From positions 3,410,001 through 3,474,000 of the forward strand of contig NZ_CP183834.1 in NCBI RefSeq assembly GCF_049675895.1: DNA of 64,000 bases, given 5' to 3'. Below are positions 36,062-46,100 of the stretch, piece after piece. The DNA is from Ampullimonas aquatilis (GTDB taxonomy: Bacteria > Pseudomonadota > Gammaproteobacteria > Burkholderiales > Burkholderiaceae_D). The notes beneath the pieces were generated by a model. That model did no database searches. It was not told the origin of the DNA and saw only the letters and a list, made by a program, of their open reading frames with translations. The position numbers and the translations under genes were made by a program. The stretch's first letter is position 1. Each line of letters opens with the position of its first letter.

Positions 36062-37105
36062 ATGTTTGGATTTCTTCGCAGTTATTTCTCTAATGATTTA
36101 GCCATTGACCTTGGCACCGCCAACACGCTGATTTACGTGCGTGGTAAAGGCATTGTGCTGGACGAGCCATCGGTTGTGGCAATTCGCCAAGAAGGCGGTC
36201 CCAACGGCAAAAAAACCATTCAGGCAGTTGGCAAGGAAGCCAAGCAGATGCTGGGCAAGGTGCCAGGCAATATCGAAGCAATTCGCCCCATGAAAGACGG
36301 TGTGATTGCCGACTTTACCGTCACCGAGCAGATGCTCAAGCAATTCATCAAGATGGTGCACGACACCAAGCTGCTCAAACCGAGCCCACGCATTATCATT
36401 TGCGTTCCATGCGGCTCGACCCAGGTAGAACGCCGTGCGATTCGTGAATCGGCGCTGGGCGCTGGTGCCTCCCAGGTTTATCTGATTGAAGAGCCCATGG
36501 CCGCGGCAATTGGCGCTGGCCTGCCGGTATCCGAAGCTTCTGGCTCCATGGTGGTGGATATTGGTGGCGGCACGACCGAAGTTGGGGTGATTTCGCTGGG
36601 CGGTATGGTTTACAAAGGTTCGGTACGAGTTGGTGGCGATAAGTTTGATGAAGCCATCGTCAATTACATTCGCCGCAACTATGGCATGCTGATTGGTGAG
36701 CAAACCGCTGAAACCATCAAAAAAGCTATCGGTTCGGCCTTCCCAGGTTCTGAAGTTCGCGAGCTGGAAGTCAAAGGCCGCAACCTGTCCGAAGGGATTC
36801 CACGCTCCTTCACGGTTTCGTCCAACGAAATTCTTGAGGCGCTGACTGACCCACTGAACAACATTGTGTCAGCCGTTAAAAATGCGCTGGAACAAACACC
36901 ACCGGAACTGGGTGCAGACATTGCCGAACGCGGCATGATGCTGACCGGTGGTGGCGCACTCCTGCGTGATCTGGATCGTCTGCTGGCTGAAGAAACTGGC
37001 CTGCCAGTGGTCGTGGCTGAAGACCCATTAACCTGTGTCGCACGCGGTTCCGGCATGGCGCTGGAACGTATGGACAAGCTGGGCTCCATCTTTACCAGTG
37101 AATAA
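36062..37105 (+). CDS. mreB: Rod-shape-determining actin homologue MreB
   Basis: MreB forms membrane-associated filaments that guide lateral cell-wall synthesis. The 347-residue protein has the N-terminal membrane-binding stretch (MFGFLRSYFSN), the phosphate loops DLGTANTLIY and GGGTTEVGVIS, and the actin-fold GGGALLRDLD segment. The start has an aggaca ribosome binding site. A terminator-like hairpin separates it from mreC, so mreB may be made in excess of mreCD. Confidence 0.97.
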   Translation: MFGFLRSYFSNDLAIDLGTANTLIYVRGKGIVLDEPSVVAIRQEGGPNGKKTIQAVGKEAKQMLGKVPGNIEAIRPMKDGVIADFTVTEQMLKQFIKMVHDTKLLKPSPRIIICVPCGSTQVERRAIRESALGAGASQVYLIEEPMAAAIGAGLPVSEASGSMVVDIGGGTTEVGVISLGGMVYKGSVRVGGDKFDEAIVNYIRRNYGMLIGEQTAETIKKAIGSAFPGSEVRELEVKGRNLSEGIPRSFTVSSNEILEALTDPLNNIVSAVKNALEQTPPELGADIAERGMMLTGGGALLRDLDRLLAEETGLPVVVAEDPLTCVARGSGMALERMDKLGSIFTSE

Positions 37106-37138
37106 GGTTTCAACCTTTACCTTCATCCCAGTACAATC

Positions 37139-37174
37139 AGGCAGCGAGTCTTACCTAGGCGCGCTGCCTTTTTG
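37139..37174 (+). terminator. Hairpin plus T-run between mreB and mreC
   Basis: The stem AGGCAGCG / CGCTGCCT with a 15-base loop is followed by five T residues. It probably reduces read-through from mreB to mreC. Confidence 0.7.
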
Positions 37175-37240
37175 TATTCATTTTGCTGTGCAGCCCTGCT
37201 GCGCCCTCTTCACCCCTGACTAGCAAATCGCATTGCATTC

Positions 37241-38182
37241 ATGGAGTACAACCCGCCGCCGTTTTTCAAGCAAGGCCCTTCCGCTTTAGCGCGGCTGCTC
37301 TTCTTCTCGTTGCTGGCAGTGGCCTTGTTGTTTATTGATTCACGCACCAATACACTGGGCGTGATCCGCCTGTGGATCGGCACTGCCTTATATCCAGTGC
37401 AGCAAGCGGCACTGGTACCACGCAATGCCATGGAGCAGGGCCTGAGTTATTTTCTTGACCATAACTTTGCCCTTCAAGAGAACGAAACCCTTAAAAAAGA
37501 ACGCGTGCTGGCAGCACAACGCTCACTGGTTACCAAACAGCTTGAGCTGGAAAATAACAAGCTACGCAGTTTGCTCGGCACCCGTGAGCGGGTTTCCGTA
37601 CCCTCCGTCGTGGGCGAAGTGCTCTATGACAGTCGCGACTCTTTCACCCGCAAGGTGGTGATTGATCTTGGCAGCGAACAAAATCTGCATCCTGGTTATC
37701 CTGTCATGGATGAGCTGGGTGTAGTTGGCCAGATCACCCGTGTCTTTCCAAGAGTCTCTGAAGTCACTCTACTCACTGATAAAGATCAGGCCATTCCAGT
37801 GCAGATACTTCGCACCGGCGTGCGCAGCATTGCCTATGGCGCGTCAGGCAGTACCAAGACCACGGGTCTGCTGGATTTGCGCTTCATTGGCAATGGCACC
37901 GATGTCACCATGGGCGACATCCTCGTTACCAGTGGGATTGATGGACTGTATCCAGCCGGACTGCCCGTTGCCAAAGTTATTCAGGTAGATCGCAAGGCCG
38001 ACACGGCATTTGCCAAAATTCTCTGTGAACCGCTCGCGGGCATCAGTAGCAGCAAGCATGTGCTGGTCTTGTTCAAGGACATGGATAAACCTGAACGCCC
38101 CGAACCTGAACCAGAAGAAAAGCCCACCAAAGGCAAAAAGACGATGGGCCCCAAACCTGCCAAACCGGAGGCGAAACCTTGA
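37241..38182 (+). CDS. mreC: Rod-shape-determining protein MreC
   Basis: MreC links the MreB filaments to periplasmic wall enzymes. The 313-residue protein has one N-terminal transmembrane helix (about residues 17-35), a short coiled coil (about 75-110) and the beta-rich periplasmic domain with LRSLLGTRERVSVPSVVGEV. The C-terminal ~35 residues are a Pro/Glu/Lys tail not needed for the family fold. Its TGA stop overlaps the mreD start. Confidence 0.95.
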   Translation: MEYNPPPFFKQGPSALARLLFFSLLAVALLFIDSRTNTLGVIRLWIGTALYPVQQAALVPRNAMEQGLSYFLDHNFALQENETLKKERVLAAQRSLVTKQLELENNKLRSLLGTRERVSVPSVVGEVLYDSRDSFTRKVVIDLGSEQNLHPGYPVMDELGVVGQITRVFPRVSEVTLLTDKDQAIPVQILRTGVRSIAYGASGSTKTTGLLDLRFIGNGTDVTMGDILVTSGIDGLYPAGLPVAKVIQVDRKADTAFAKILCEPLAGISSSKHVLVLFKDMDKPERPEPEPEEKPTKGKKTMGPKPAKPEAKP

Positions 38183-38709
38183 GTACGCCAGCCCCACCGC
38201 GCGCGCCGCAATACATCTTGCTGCCGGTCAGTCCGGTATTCATTGCCATCAGTCTTTTGCTGGCTTTATTGCTGAATCTGCTACCCTGGGGCACGATGGT
38301 AGGCATTCCCGACTTTTTGGCGATTGTGCTCGTTTTCTGGAATATTCATCAACCACGCAAGGTGGGTATCGGCATCGCTTTTTTATGCGGTCTGCTACTG
38401 GATGTTCATGATGCCACGCTACTCGGTGAACATGCGTTGGCCTATTCACTACTCTCTTATGGTGCCATCGCCATTCATCGCCGCGTATTGTGGTTCACCC
38501 TGCCTGTACAAGCGATGCATGTACTGCCACTTTTTTTAATTGGCCAGATCATCCCCTTGCTGCTGAGATTATTAACTGGCAGCCCATTTCCAGGCTGGTG
38601 GTATTTTCTGGAAAGCTTTGTCGCCGCAGGGCTATGGCCATTTACGGTGTGGATGTTGATGGCACCGCAAAGACGTGCGATCGACCGGGACGACAATCGT
38701 CCGATCTAG
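38179..38709 (+). CDS. mreD: Rod-shape-determining protein MreD
   Basis: This 176-residue inner-membrane partner of MreC has five or so hydrophobic helices (FIAISLLLALLLNLLPW, FLAIVLVFWNIHQPRKVGIG and others). It starts with TTG inside the mreC stop (TTGA overlap), which suggests coupled translation. It ends 5 bases from the convergent glycosyltransferase gene. mrdA and mrdB, which often follow, are absent here. Confidence 0.92.
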   Translation: MSTPAPPRAPQYILLPVSPVFIAISLLLALLLNLLPWGTMVGIPDFLAIVLVFWNIHQPRKVGIGIAFLCGLLLDVHDATLLGEHALAYSLLSYGAIAIHRRVLWFTLPVQAMHVLPLFLIGQIIPLLLRLLTGSPFPGWWYFLESFVAAGLWPFTVWMLMAPQRRAIDRDDNRPI

Positions 38710-38714
38710 GCATT

Positions 38715-39983
38715 TTATTCAGGATTTCTTTTGTTCAGTGTTTGTGCATGTTGCGCTAACACACGCTGGTAGAGCGACAAATGCTCGTCGATCTGACGAC
38801 TGATATTATATCTGCTCAGTTCTTGGCGAACGGGCTCTACATAAGCCTGTAACAAACCTGGCTGTTCAATAAATTTTGTGAGCAGGGCACCCAACTCATT
38901 GGGACTATCTGGTTCAAATAATTCTCCGGTTTTACCAGCAAGAATTGCCTCTGGGATACCACCACGCTGTGAACCAAAAACTGGCAGCCCATAACTGTAT
39001 GCTTCAAAAATAACGGTTGGATATGGATCACGCCAGATTGAAGGCACCACCAGCAAATCAATTTTAGGGTAAAAATCGACTGACTTGATAAAACCTAAAA
39101 ACTCAATATTGCTCTGTGGAAATCGCATCTTCAATGCAGCAAGATAAGATGGATCTGCAGAACCACCGATCAACAGCTTCCACTTGCGTTGCGTCTGAAT
39201 ATGAGCCAATGACTCAAGCAAAACTTCAATACCTTTGTCCGGAACCAGCTTGCCGATGAAGCCAATGGTTATCTCTGTTTTACTTTGATAATCTCGTTCA
39301 ATAAAATGATGCAGATCATGTTCCGGCAAGGCATTATTAATGATTTGGCGTATCGGTGTATGTTCAAAATATCCGGCACTCAAATGCACATCCAGAACCG
39401 CCTGACTGACACCAACGACACCATCGATAAACGCTGTGGCACCCTGCTTACCCACAGACAGCAACTTGCATGAGGTGCAACGTTTTGCCGGATCAATTTT
39501 ATTTTGATCTGGTTGGCCAGTACATATTTGCCCGTTTCTAAAAATCGTTGTTCGCGGGCATAGCAATCCATAGTCATGCAGAACATGCACGATGGGAACA
39601 CCTGCGGCCTGCACGGCCTCCCAGGCTGCAATGGAAAACTCCAACAGATTATGGGTCACCATGACATCAGGCTTAAAACGCACTACCTCTGCCGCAACCA
39701 ATTTAGCCATTCTGTAGTTACGAATGTTTTGAGCGTGCCACAAAAGCTTCTTCAAATCTGATCGGGGCTGTTTGTCAAATGGCCAGTAGAAACTTTGACT
39801 TGGCAGGAAATGAGTCTTGACACCATTGGTATTGATTTCCCGCTCTTCTCCACGAGGTACACTGGCTAGCACTTGAACCTGGTGACCGCGCTCGACAAAG
39901 CCTTCTGAAATCGTTTTCAGAACTGTCTCAGCACCACCATACTGGTATGGGTGATACATACTGGAGAGCGTCAGGATTTTCAT
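38715..39983 (-). CDS. GT4-family glycosyltransferase
   Basis: This 422-residue GT-B glycosyltransferase starts MKILTLSSMYHPYQYGGAE, with the acceptor loop GGAE. The C-terminal donor half has IGFIGKLVPDKGIEVLLES and the EAYSYGLPVFGSQRGGIPE (EX7E-type) signature. A four-cysteine insert (CPRTTIF, QICTG, RCTSCK) resembles a zinc knuckle found in several GT4 enzymes. It likely adds a sugar to a surface glycan or lipid carrier. It is the last gene of the minus-strand block that includes the flippase and the NRPS/PKS genes, 30 bases after the flippase. Confidence 0.88.
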   Translation of the reverse strand: MKILTLSSMYHPYQYGGAETVLKTISEGFVERGHQVQVLASVPRGEEREINTNGVKTHFLPSQSFYWPFDKQPRSDLKKLLWHAQNIRNYRMAKLVAAEVVRFKPDVMVTHNLLEFSIAAWEAVQAAGVPIVHVLHDYGLLCPRTTIFRNGQICTGQPDQNKIDPAKRCTSCKLLSVGKQGATAFIDGVVGVSQAVLDVHLSAGYFEHTPIRQIINNALPEHDLHHFIERDYQSKTEITIGFIGKLVPDKGIEVLLESLAHIQTQRKWKLLIGGSADPSYLAALKMRFPQSNIEFLGFIKSVDFYPKIDLLVVPSIWRDPYPTVIFEAYSYGLPVFGSQRGGIPEAILAGKTGELFEPDSPNELGALLTKFIEQPGLLQAYVEPVRQELSRYNISRQIDEHLSLYQRVLAQHAQTLNKRNPE

Positions 39984-40013
39984 ATGGCGATGAATGTCTA
40001 TACGATTTGATGA

Positions 40014-41273
40014 TTAAACAGCTTGCGAATTGTTTTGTCTTTTAAGAAAGAGCCAAATGAAAACCAACTGCAACAATTCTCCTAAAGTGACGGCAACCAT
40101 CATACCTTTAACATTGAACTGACTTGTCAGTACCAGCATCAGTGACAACTGAACCAATACACCAATGATAGTAATGCGACTATAAGCTGAGAAGTGTCCG
40201 GCAGCGAGCATATGTTGCGCCCCGAGAATTTCATGAATCATATTGCAGACCATCCAGCAGGTCATACCGATCAGGATGTAATCGTAAGGCAGCAACTTTT
40301 GCCCAAACACCAGGGACAAAATGAAATCAGCCAACAACGCCAACATCAGCCCACCGAGTAATGCACCAGAACCCAGCAATAAAAGCAGCTTATTGGCGAG
40401 CTTGATACCCAGTCTGTGCGAACGATCATAGGCCTGGGCGACTCTTGGATAAATCGCCGCATTGATTGGACTGAAGATGCTGGCAATCGCCCGAATCAAC
40501 TTTTCAATCGCAGCATAGGCCCCCACCACCTCATGAGAAGAAAACAAGCCCAATAGAAAAATATTACTGTTTTGCGATGCTGCGGTTAAAAAGTTGGAGG
40601 CAAATAACTCTTTGCCGCCATGAAATACTTCTTTGATCGCCGCCATGGAAGGGCGTAACCATAAGACTTCCTTGCGCAATACCAGCGCATGAGAAAGGAT
40701 ACCGGAAATTAATGTTGAAGAGGCCTGCAAGCCTGCCGCATACATCAGGTCTTCCGGGCCTTTGACAAAGATAAACAGACAAGCAGAAACAACAATGCGC
40801 GAACCCACATTAAATACGGCGGTATAACGCATCCGCTCGATTCCCTGGAAAAACCAGATAGGAAATGAGATGGTTCCCAATATCATCAAAGACTGCCAGG
40901 CATAGACCGGCCAATCGGCACGCCAGCTATCTACCAGTACGATGGTAGCAATCAGGCCAATCAGGCCAAACACGGCCAACACCGCCTTGATGGTTTGAGT
41001 AGCCCAAAATATCTGGGCAACGCGCACCGGATCTTGGCGACTGACCGAAATGGTACGTACCGCATAGGAATAAAAACCGGCATCCACAAACACCACAAAA
41101 AACATGATGAGCGATTGCGAGAAAGCCAGCAGACCATAACGATCCGCCCCAAGCATGCGCACCAGATAAGGTAAGGTCAGAAATGGAATGATGTAATTGG
41201 CCGCCTGCAGCAAATACAGGGCAATCACATTGGCACGTAATGAGTCGCGCTGAATTTCAGGTTGTGCGCTCAT
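40014..41273 (-). CDS. Wzx-type oligosaccharide flippase
   Basis: This 419-residue membrane protein of the polysaccharide transporter/MATE-like superfamily has about 12 hydrophobic helices. RANVIALYLLQAANYIIPFL at the start and LVRMLGADRYGLLAFSQSL are typical of Wzx. It would flip a lipid-linked glycan, or conceivably a lipidated peptide, to the periplasm. No polymerase (Wzy) is in the window. It lies downstream of the hydrolase gene, separated by 136 bases holding a dispersed-element copy. Confidence 0.87.
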   Translation of the reverse strand: MSAQPEIQRDSLRANVIALYLLQAANYIIPFLTLPYLVRMLGADRYGLLAFSQSLIMFFVVFVDAGFYSYAVRTISVSRQDPVRVAQIFWATQTIKAVLAVFGLIGLIATIVLVDSWRADWPVYAWQSLMILGTISFPIWFFQGIERMRYTAVFNVGSRIVVSACLFIFVKGPEDLMYAAGLQASSTLISGILSHALVLRKEVLWLRPSMAAIKEVFHGGKELFASNFLTAASQNSNIFLLGLFSSHEVVGAYAAIEKLIRAIASIFSPINAAIYPRVAQAYDRSHRLGIKLANKLLLLLGSGALLGGLMLALLADFILSLVFGQKLLPYDYILIGMTCWMVCNMIHEILGAQHMLAAGHFSAYSRITIIGVLVQLSLMLVLTSQFNVKGMMVAVTLGELLQLVFIWLFLKRQNNSQAV

Positions 41274-41301
41274 GAAGCGTTATTCTTTCTGTTTACATAA
41301 C

Positions 41302-41371
41302 AAGATACTACCTGGGTGCATGGATTCAACACCCAAGTAATAAGCACTTGATGAATCAAAAATATACTCAT
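41302..41371 (-). repeat. Dispersed ~72-bp intergenic element, copy 7 (most diverged)
   Basis: Read on the minus strand: GAGTATAT, the AGTGCTTATT core at an atypical shorter offset, an ATGC variant of the third box, and AGTATCTT 39 bases after the core. It lies between the tandem hydrolase and the flippase genes. Confidence 0.65.
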
Positions 41372-41409
41372 ACATATGGGCAGTATGCAAAAACCAAGCC
41401 ATTGATGCA

Positions 41410-43173
41410 TCATTTATTGGCCCCAGAAAAGTGTTTGATCAGCCATTGGCTAAGCTGATCGATCAGTTGCCTGCGGGGTGTCGACAATGTGGTGGTATGG
41501 TCTGAATCCCGATTTAAAATCACCTCATAAGCTGCTCTTCCGCGCAAAGAGGGGAACATATCCCAAAACTGCCTAAGGTAGTTATAGTAATAATCAACGC
41601 CACGTGTATAGATAAAGAGACCTTTCATGCCACGGTCTGCTAAATCCAACAATTCCCTATCAATCTGCTTGGCAGGTGGAAAAGTCCTGAAAAAATTGGC
41701 AATCGAATCATGGTCCGATGTTTCGTTGTGCTTGCTGTCCTGACCCAACCCCATTCTCGCCAGAATCCGTTTACCACGCACTTTGATAAACCGGAGTTGA
41801 TAACGCGGCAGTAAAAAGCGGGACAAGTAATAACGCAAGTAAAAACCCGTCGTCCGATAACCAAGTGGATCAATCAGCATGATGCCAACCACACGAGGCT
41901 CCACCAAGGCTACCGACTGTGCCAAATCGGCGCCCGAACATAGTCCAACCAACACAAACTTGGTGGCGCCATGACGATCGGTCAGATCTTTCATCGCATC
42001 CTCGACATCGGCAATAGCGCGCTCTTTTTCTGTGCCACGCTCACGTCGTGGTGGGCTATCACCAATCCCGGAAAGGTCAATCCTCATAACACGGTAGCCC
42101 TTGCGCGCCAATGTTCTGGCCAAAATAACGTTGGTACGATAAGGTCCCAGACGGTTGATGAGTCCCGCATTCAACAAGATGATATCTGGACTGTCAAGCT
42201 TGGGGGCTTCGGCAGATGGCAAAGTCAAAATACCAAAGAACTGCCCTTGACTGCCAAACTGACGGATTTCCTCCGGCACTTCACCGCTGGGTGTTTCCAC
42301 CTGTTCAGAATCGGCCACCACAAAACCAAAATCTGCCTGGCGTGGCAATTTCTGTACATAATCCGTCAGATTCTTGATAATCCATTGCGGTAAGGCATGC
42401 GTCTGCAACGTCACATCAAAACGGCTCAGGGCATCCCAATGGCCATCATCATTAACAACCTGATAAACAATCGGCTTGCCTGATTGCAAAAGGGTTGCCG
42501 CAGTGCGTTCAACCTGATTATGCTCGCTACTATTGACCCAGTATTGCCGCTCAATCAAGCGGCTGGCAATCGCTGGTGCCATGATGGCCAAATCAAGCGC
42601 CTCCAGGCTTTGCCGCAACATATCGTTGACATGAAAACCCATTCGCTCATTGGTACGCGCTTTATCATCCACTGAGGCACCAAATTCGATGAGCGCATTC
42701 AACATGCGCTGATGCAAATCGTCCAGGTCAGCCAGATAAGTTGAACCGGAAATGGGCGCGTCCCATAAATAAAGTTGATGAAAACGTAGATTATCTTCGG
42801 CCAATTGAACCGCTCTTGCCGCAATCAGAGCACCCAGTCGCAGGCCGACGATAGACATGGGCAAGCCATTACTCAACTCACGTAACTTCTTGGCCGCAGA
42901 AAGTGTGTCCAATGCCCAGGTACTCGCATCAGCCTCACCGCCAGCACCGGAGGAGTCTCCCGTAGCATGATAATCAAAACGCAGCACATGAAAACCTGCT
43001 TCGCTCAACTGCAATGCCAAACGGCGCAACACACTGTGACTGCGTAACTGCTCCGTGCCCCATGGTGGGCAGATCAGCACCGCACCACGCTCACTCTGTC
43101 GATTGACTGGTGGATGATAAATGCCGAGCAGACGGCTGTTGGGCGTACCCCCCCTAAACCAGAATGCTTTCAT
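41410..43173 (-). CDS. Tandem alpha/beta-hydrolase with atypical nucleophile elbows
   Basis: The 587-residue protein contains two alpha/beta-hydrolase units. The first (about 1-290) has CPPWGTEQLRSHSVLRRL and FHVLRFDYHATGDSSG, with the elbow VGLRLGA carrying Arg112 where Ser is usual. The second (about 320-585) has the elbow VGLCSGA with Cys412. These units resemble the 'hydrolase 2' and 'hydrolase 1' proteins of exosortase-A/EPS loci, here fused. No exosortase is present. The gene starts 21 bases after the C-A-PCP NRPS gene on the same strand. Since neither megasynthase has a terminal thioesterase, the most likely job is release, transfer or proofreading of the peptide product, by inference only. 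Confidence 0.82.
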   Translation of the reverse strand: MKAFWFRGGTPNSRLLGIYHPPVNRQSERGAVLICPPWGTEQLRSHSVLRRLALQLSEAGFHVLRFDYHATGDSSGAGGEADASTWALDTLSAAKKLRELSNGLPMSIVGLRLGALIAARAVQLAEDNLRFHQLYLWDAPISGSTYLADLDDLHQRMLNALIEFGASVDDKARTNERMGFHVNDMLRQSLEALDLAIMAPAIASRLIERQYWVNSSEHNQVERTAATLLQSGKPIVYQVVNDDGHWDALSRFDVTLQTHALPQWIIKNLTDYVQKLPRQADFGFVVADSEQVETPSGEVPEEIRQFGSQGQFFGILTLPSAEAPKLDSPDIILLNAGLINRLGPYRTNVILARTLARKGYRVMRIDLSGIGDSPPRRERGTEKERAIADVEDAMKDLTDRHGATKFVLVGLCSGADLAQSVALVEPRVVGIMLIDPLGYRTTGFYLRYYLSRFLLPRYQLRFIKVRGKRILARMGLGQDSKHNETSDHDSIANFFRTFPPAKQIDRELLDLADRGMKGLFIYTRGVDYYYNYLRQFWDMFPSLRGRAAYEVILNRDSDHTTTLSTPRRQLIDQLSQWLIKHFSGANK

Positions 43174-43194
43174 TCATCACCGTCATGACCATAA

Positions 43195-46100
43195 TCAGTT
43201 ATTTGATCCAAAAAGCCGACGCATCTTGCTGAACAAACCGCCTTTATTGGCACTTTGTGTCGTTGAGATAGCCTGCTGATTACCTTGTTGACCCAATGGA
43301 TAACGCTCAGCAATCTGTGCCAGCGTATCCATGACCATTTCTCTGGGCTGGATTCTAAGGCCTGTCTGCTTTTCAAAACGTGTAATAACTTGCATTGCGG
43401 CAAAGGAATGTCCACCAAGATCAAAAAAGCGATCAAAGACACTGATTCGTTCGCGACCCAGTAACTCACACCAAATACTTGCCAATATTTTTTCTGTCTC
43501 CGTTTGAGGCGCATCATCCTCATTTTGAGGAGCCACATGGCTGATTACCTGGTCCGGCTTTGGTAGGGCTTTGCGGTCAATCTTGCCAGTAGGTGTCAGG
43601 GGCCATTCTTTTAAAAGGATGATCTTGGCAGGTACCATATAAGGCGGTAACTGTCGTTGTACCTGAGTGATGATGCCATCAGCAGTGACGGCGTTGTCCG
43701 CAGTTTTGACATAACTGACCAACATGGCATCAGATCCGCTGGCACTGTCCAGCATGACCAGACAGTCTTGCACGCCTGGCATCAAACGAATGACTGACTC
43801 GATATCGCCCGCCTCAATCCGGAAACCGCGAACCTTGATCTGAAAGTCATTGCGTGACAGATATTGAATATTGCCATCAGCTAGCCAGTAACCCAGATCA
43901 CCCGTACGATATAACTTGGCACCAGGAATACCCGTAAAGGTATCCGGTACAAAACGTTCGGCATTGAGTTCAGGGCGATTCAAGTATCCCAGGGAAACAC
44001 CATCGCCACCAATATAGAGCTCACCAGTCACACCAATTGGCGTGCGTTGGCCGTTTTCATCCAGAATATGAATTTGTGTGTTGGCTACCGGTGGGCCGAT
44101 GTGCGCTGAAATATTGGGACGGATATAGTCAACTTTGCCGCCCGTTGAAAACACAGTGGTCTCAGTCGGACCATACATATTCCAGACCTCGGCAGCACGT
44201 GCCACCATGTCGTGCGCCAACTCCGAGCCCAATGCCTCACCACAAACAATAATACGCAAAGGCTCAACAGTGCTATCACGCCCCCACTCTGCCGCGAGCA
44301 GCATTTTGAATGCCGCAGGCGTTGCCTGTAAAAAGTTGATGCGTTCTTTTTTGAGCAACGCTAACAATGCCCAGGGGTCCTTGGCAATATCGCGCGGTGC
44401 CAGAATGGTTGTTGCCCCCACCAGCAATGGCAAATAAATCTCCGTGACGGCAATATCAAATGCCAATGTCGTAATCGCCAAAAATCGATCACGCTCAGTA
44501 AATCCGGGTTCGTGCTTTACGCTATAAAGCAGGTTGACCATGGCACGATGCGGCACATGCACGCCTTTTGGCTTACCCGTAGAGCCCGATGTATAAAGGA
44601 GATAGGCGGGCTCTTCGGGTTGCGATTGATGGCGTGGTGCGAGGTTGGCACCGACGGGCAATGGTGTCACATCCGACAGGATAATCTTCGCTGGCGCTTT
44701 CGCCAAAGTGCCTGCCACCTCATCAAACAGCGAAATAAAAGCACCATCGACCAAACATAATGATGTACCAGAGTCGTCAATCATCGTTACCAGTCGACTG
44801 GCCGGAAACGATGGATCAAGTGGCATATAAACCGCACCCGCATGAAGCACACCCAGAACAGCCACCATCATGTCGACATTGCGCTCCAGCAGCACACCAA
44901 CGATTTGCCCTGGCTGGAGACCTTTTTTGATCAACTCATCAGCCACTGCAGCGACCTTGCTCAGCAACTGGCTATAAGTTAGCGTAGTGATACTGTCGCT
45001 CACAGCAATATGATCCGGTGTGCGACGTGACTGATCATAAACCAGATCAATCACACTGCGATCACTGGGATACGGCTGCTGACGTTGATTCCATTGAGTA
45101 AATAGGGCAAGTTGGTCAGCTGGCAAAATTGGCAAATCACCGATAGGTTTGCTTGGCTCATTGAGTGCCGCCAAAATCAATGTTGCCCACTCTTCAATAT
45201 GACGTTCAATACTGTGATGATCAAAGAGGCCCTGGTTGTACTGACATTCAAGTATCAATTCACCATGACGCTCAACCGCATTGATTGACCATTCAAAATT
45301 TTCAAATGCTCGGGGTATCGAGCGCAACTGAACATCCAGGCCAGCAAAGCCCAAGCTGTTCACATTGACGGACTGATCCAGATTGAACAAGATGGAAACC
45401 AGTGCCGAACGACTGGTATCACGTGCCAAATCCAATTTTTTAAGCAAGCTGCCAAACGTGGTGCGAGGATGATCAAAAGCATCCAACACCTGTTTTTGTG
45501 CTTCCCTGAGTAGAACCTCAAATGGTTTATTGGCTTCGGGTTTGAAGCGGATCGGCAAGGTATTCACACAATGCCCCACTACCGTATCCAAACCGGCAAC
45601 AGGTTGCCCAGCAAAGGGTACGCCGATCACCATATCGCTATTACCAGTCAGGCGATGAATCGTCGCAGCCCAGCCCGCAATCAATACCGTAAAGAGGCTG
45701 ACGCCACTCTTGGCACCCCAACGCTTGAGCGCCAATAATTGCTCTTTACCAAGCACATGATCAACACGCGCGGCAGTATAGGTGCGAACTGCCGGACGTG
45801 GCCGATCCAATGGCAACTCAAGAATTGGCATCGTCTTGGCATCGGCAAACTGCTGTAACCAATAGGTCTCTTCGGTCGCATACTGTGGCGTGGCCTGAAT
45901 TGTTTTTTCGTTTTTTACATATTCTGAATAAGGAATCGATTGAATCAAAGGCTGCGCAGAATTACCGGTATACCTTGCATAATGGGCACCCAGGCTTTGC
46001 ATGATCACACCAAACGACCAACCATCACACACAATATGGTGCGCGCAAATGAACAATTCATAACACGGTTGGCCATCTACATCAGGCAGGGCAAAAAGAC

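Noticed and set aside
43170..43538. Open frame of 122 residues overlapping the NRPS 3' end
   Set aside because: It is out of frame over a clearly real carrier domain and shows no family features.
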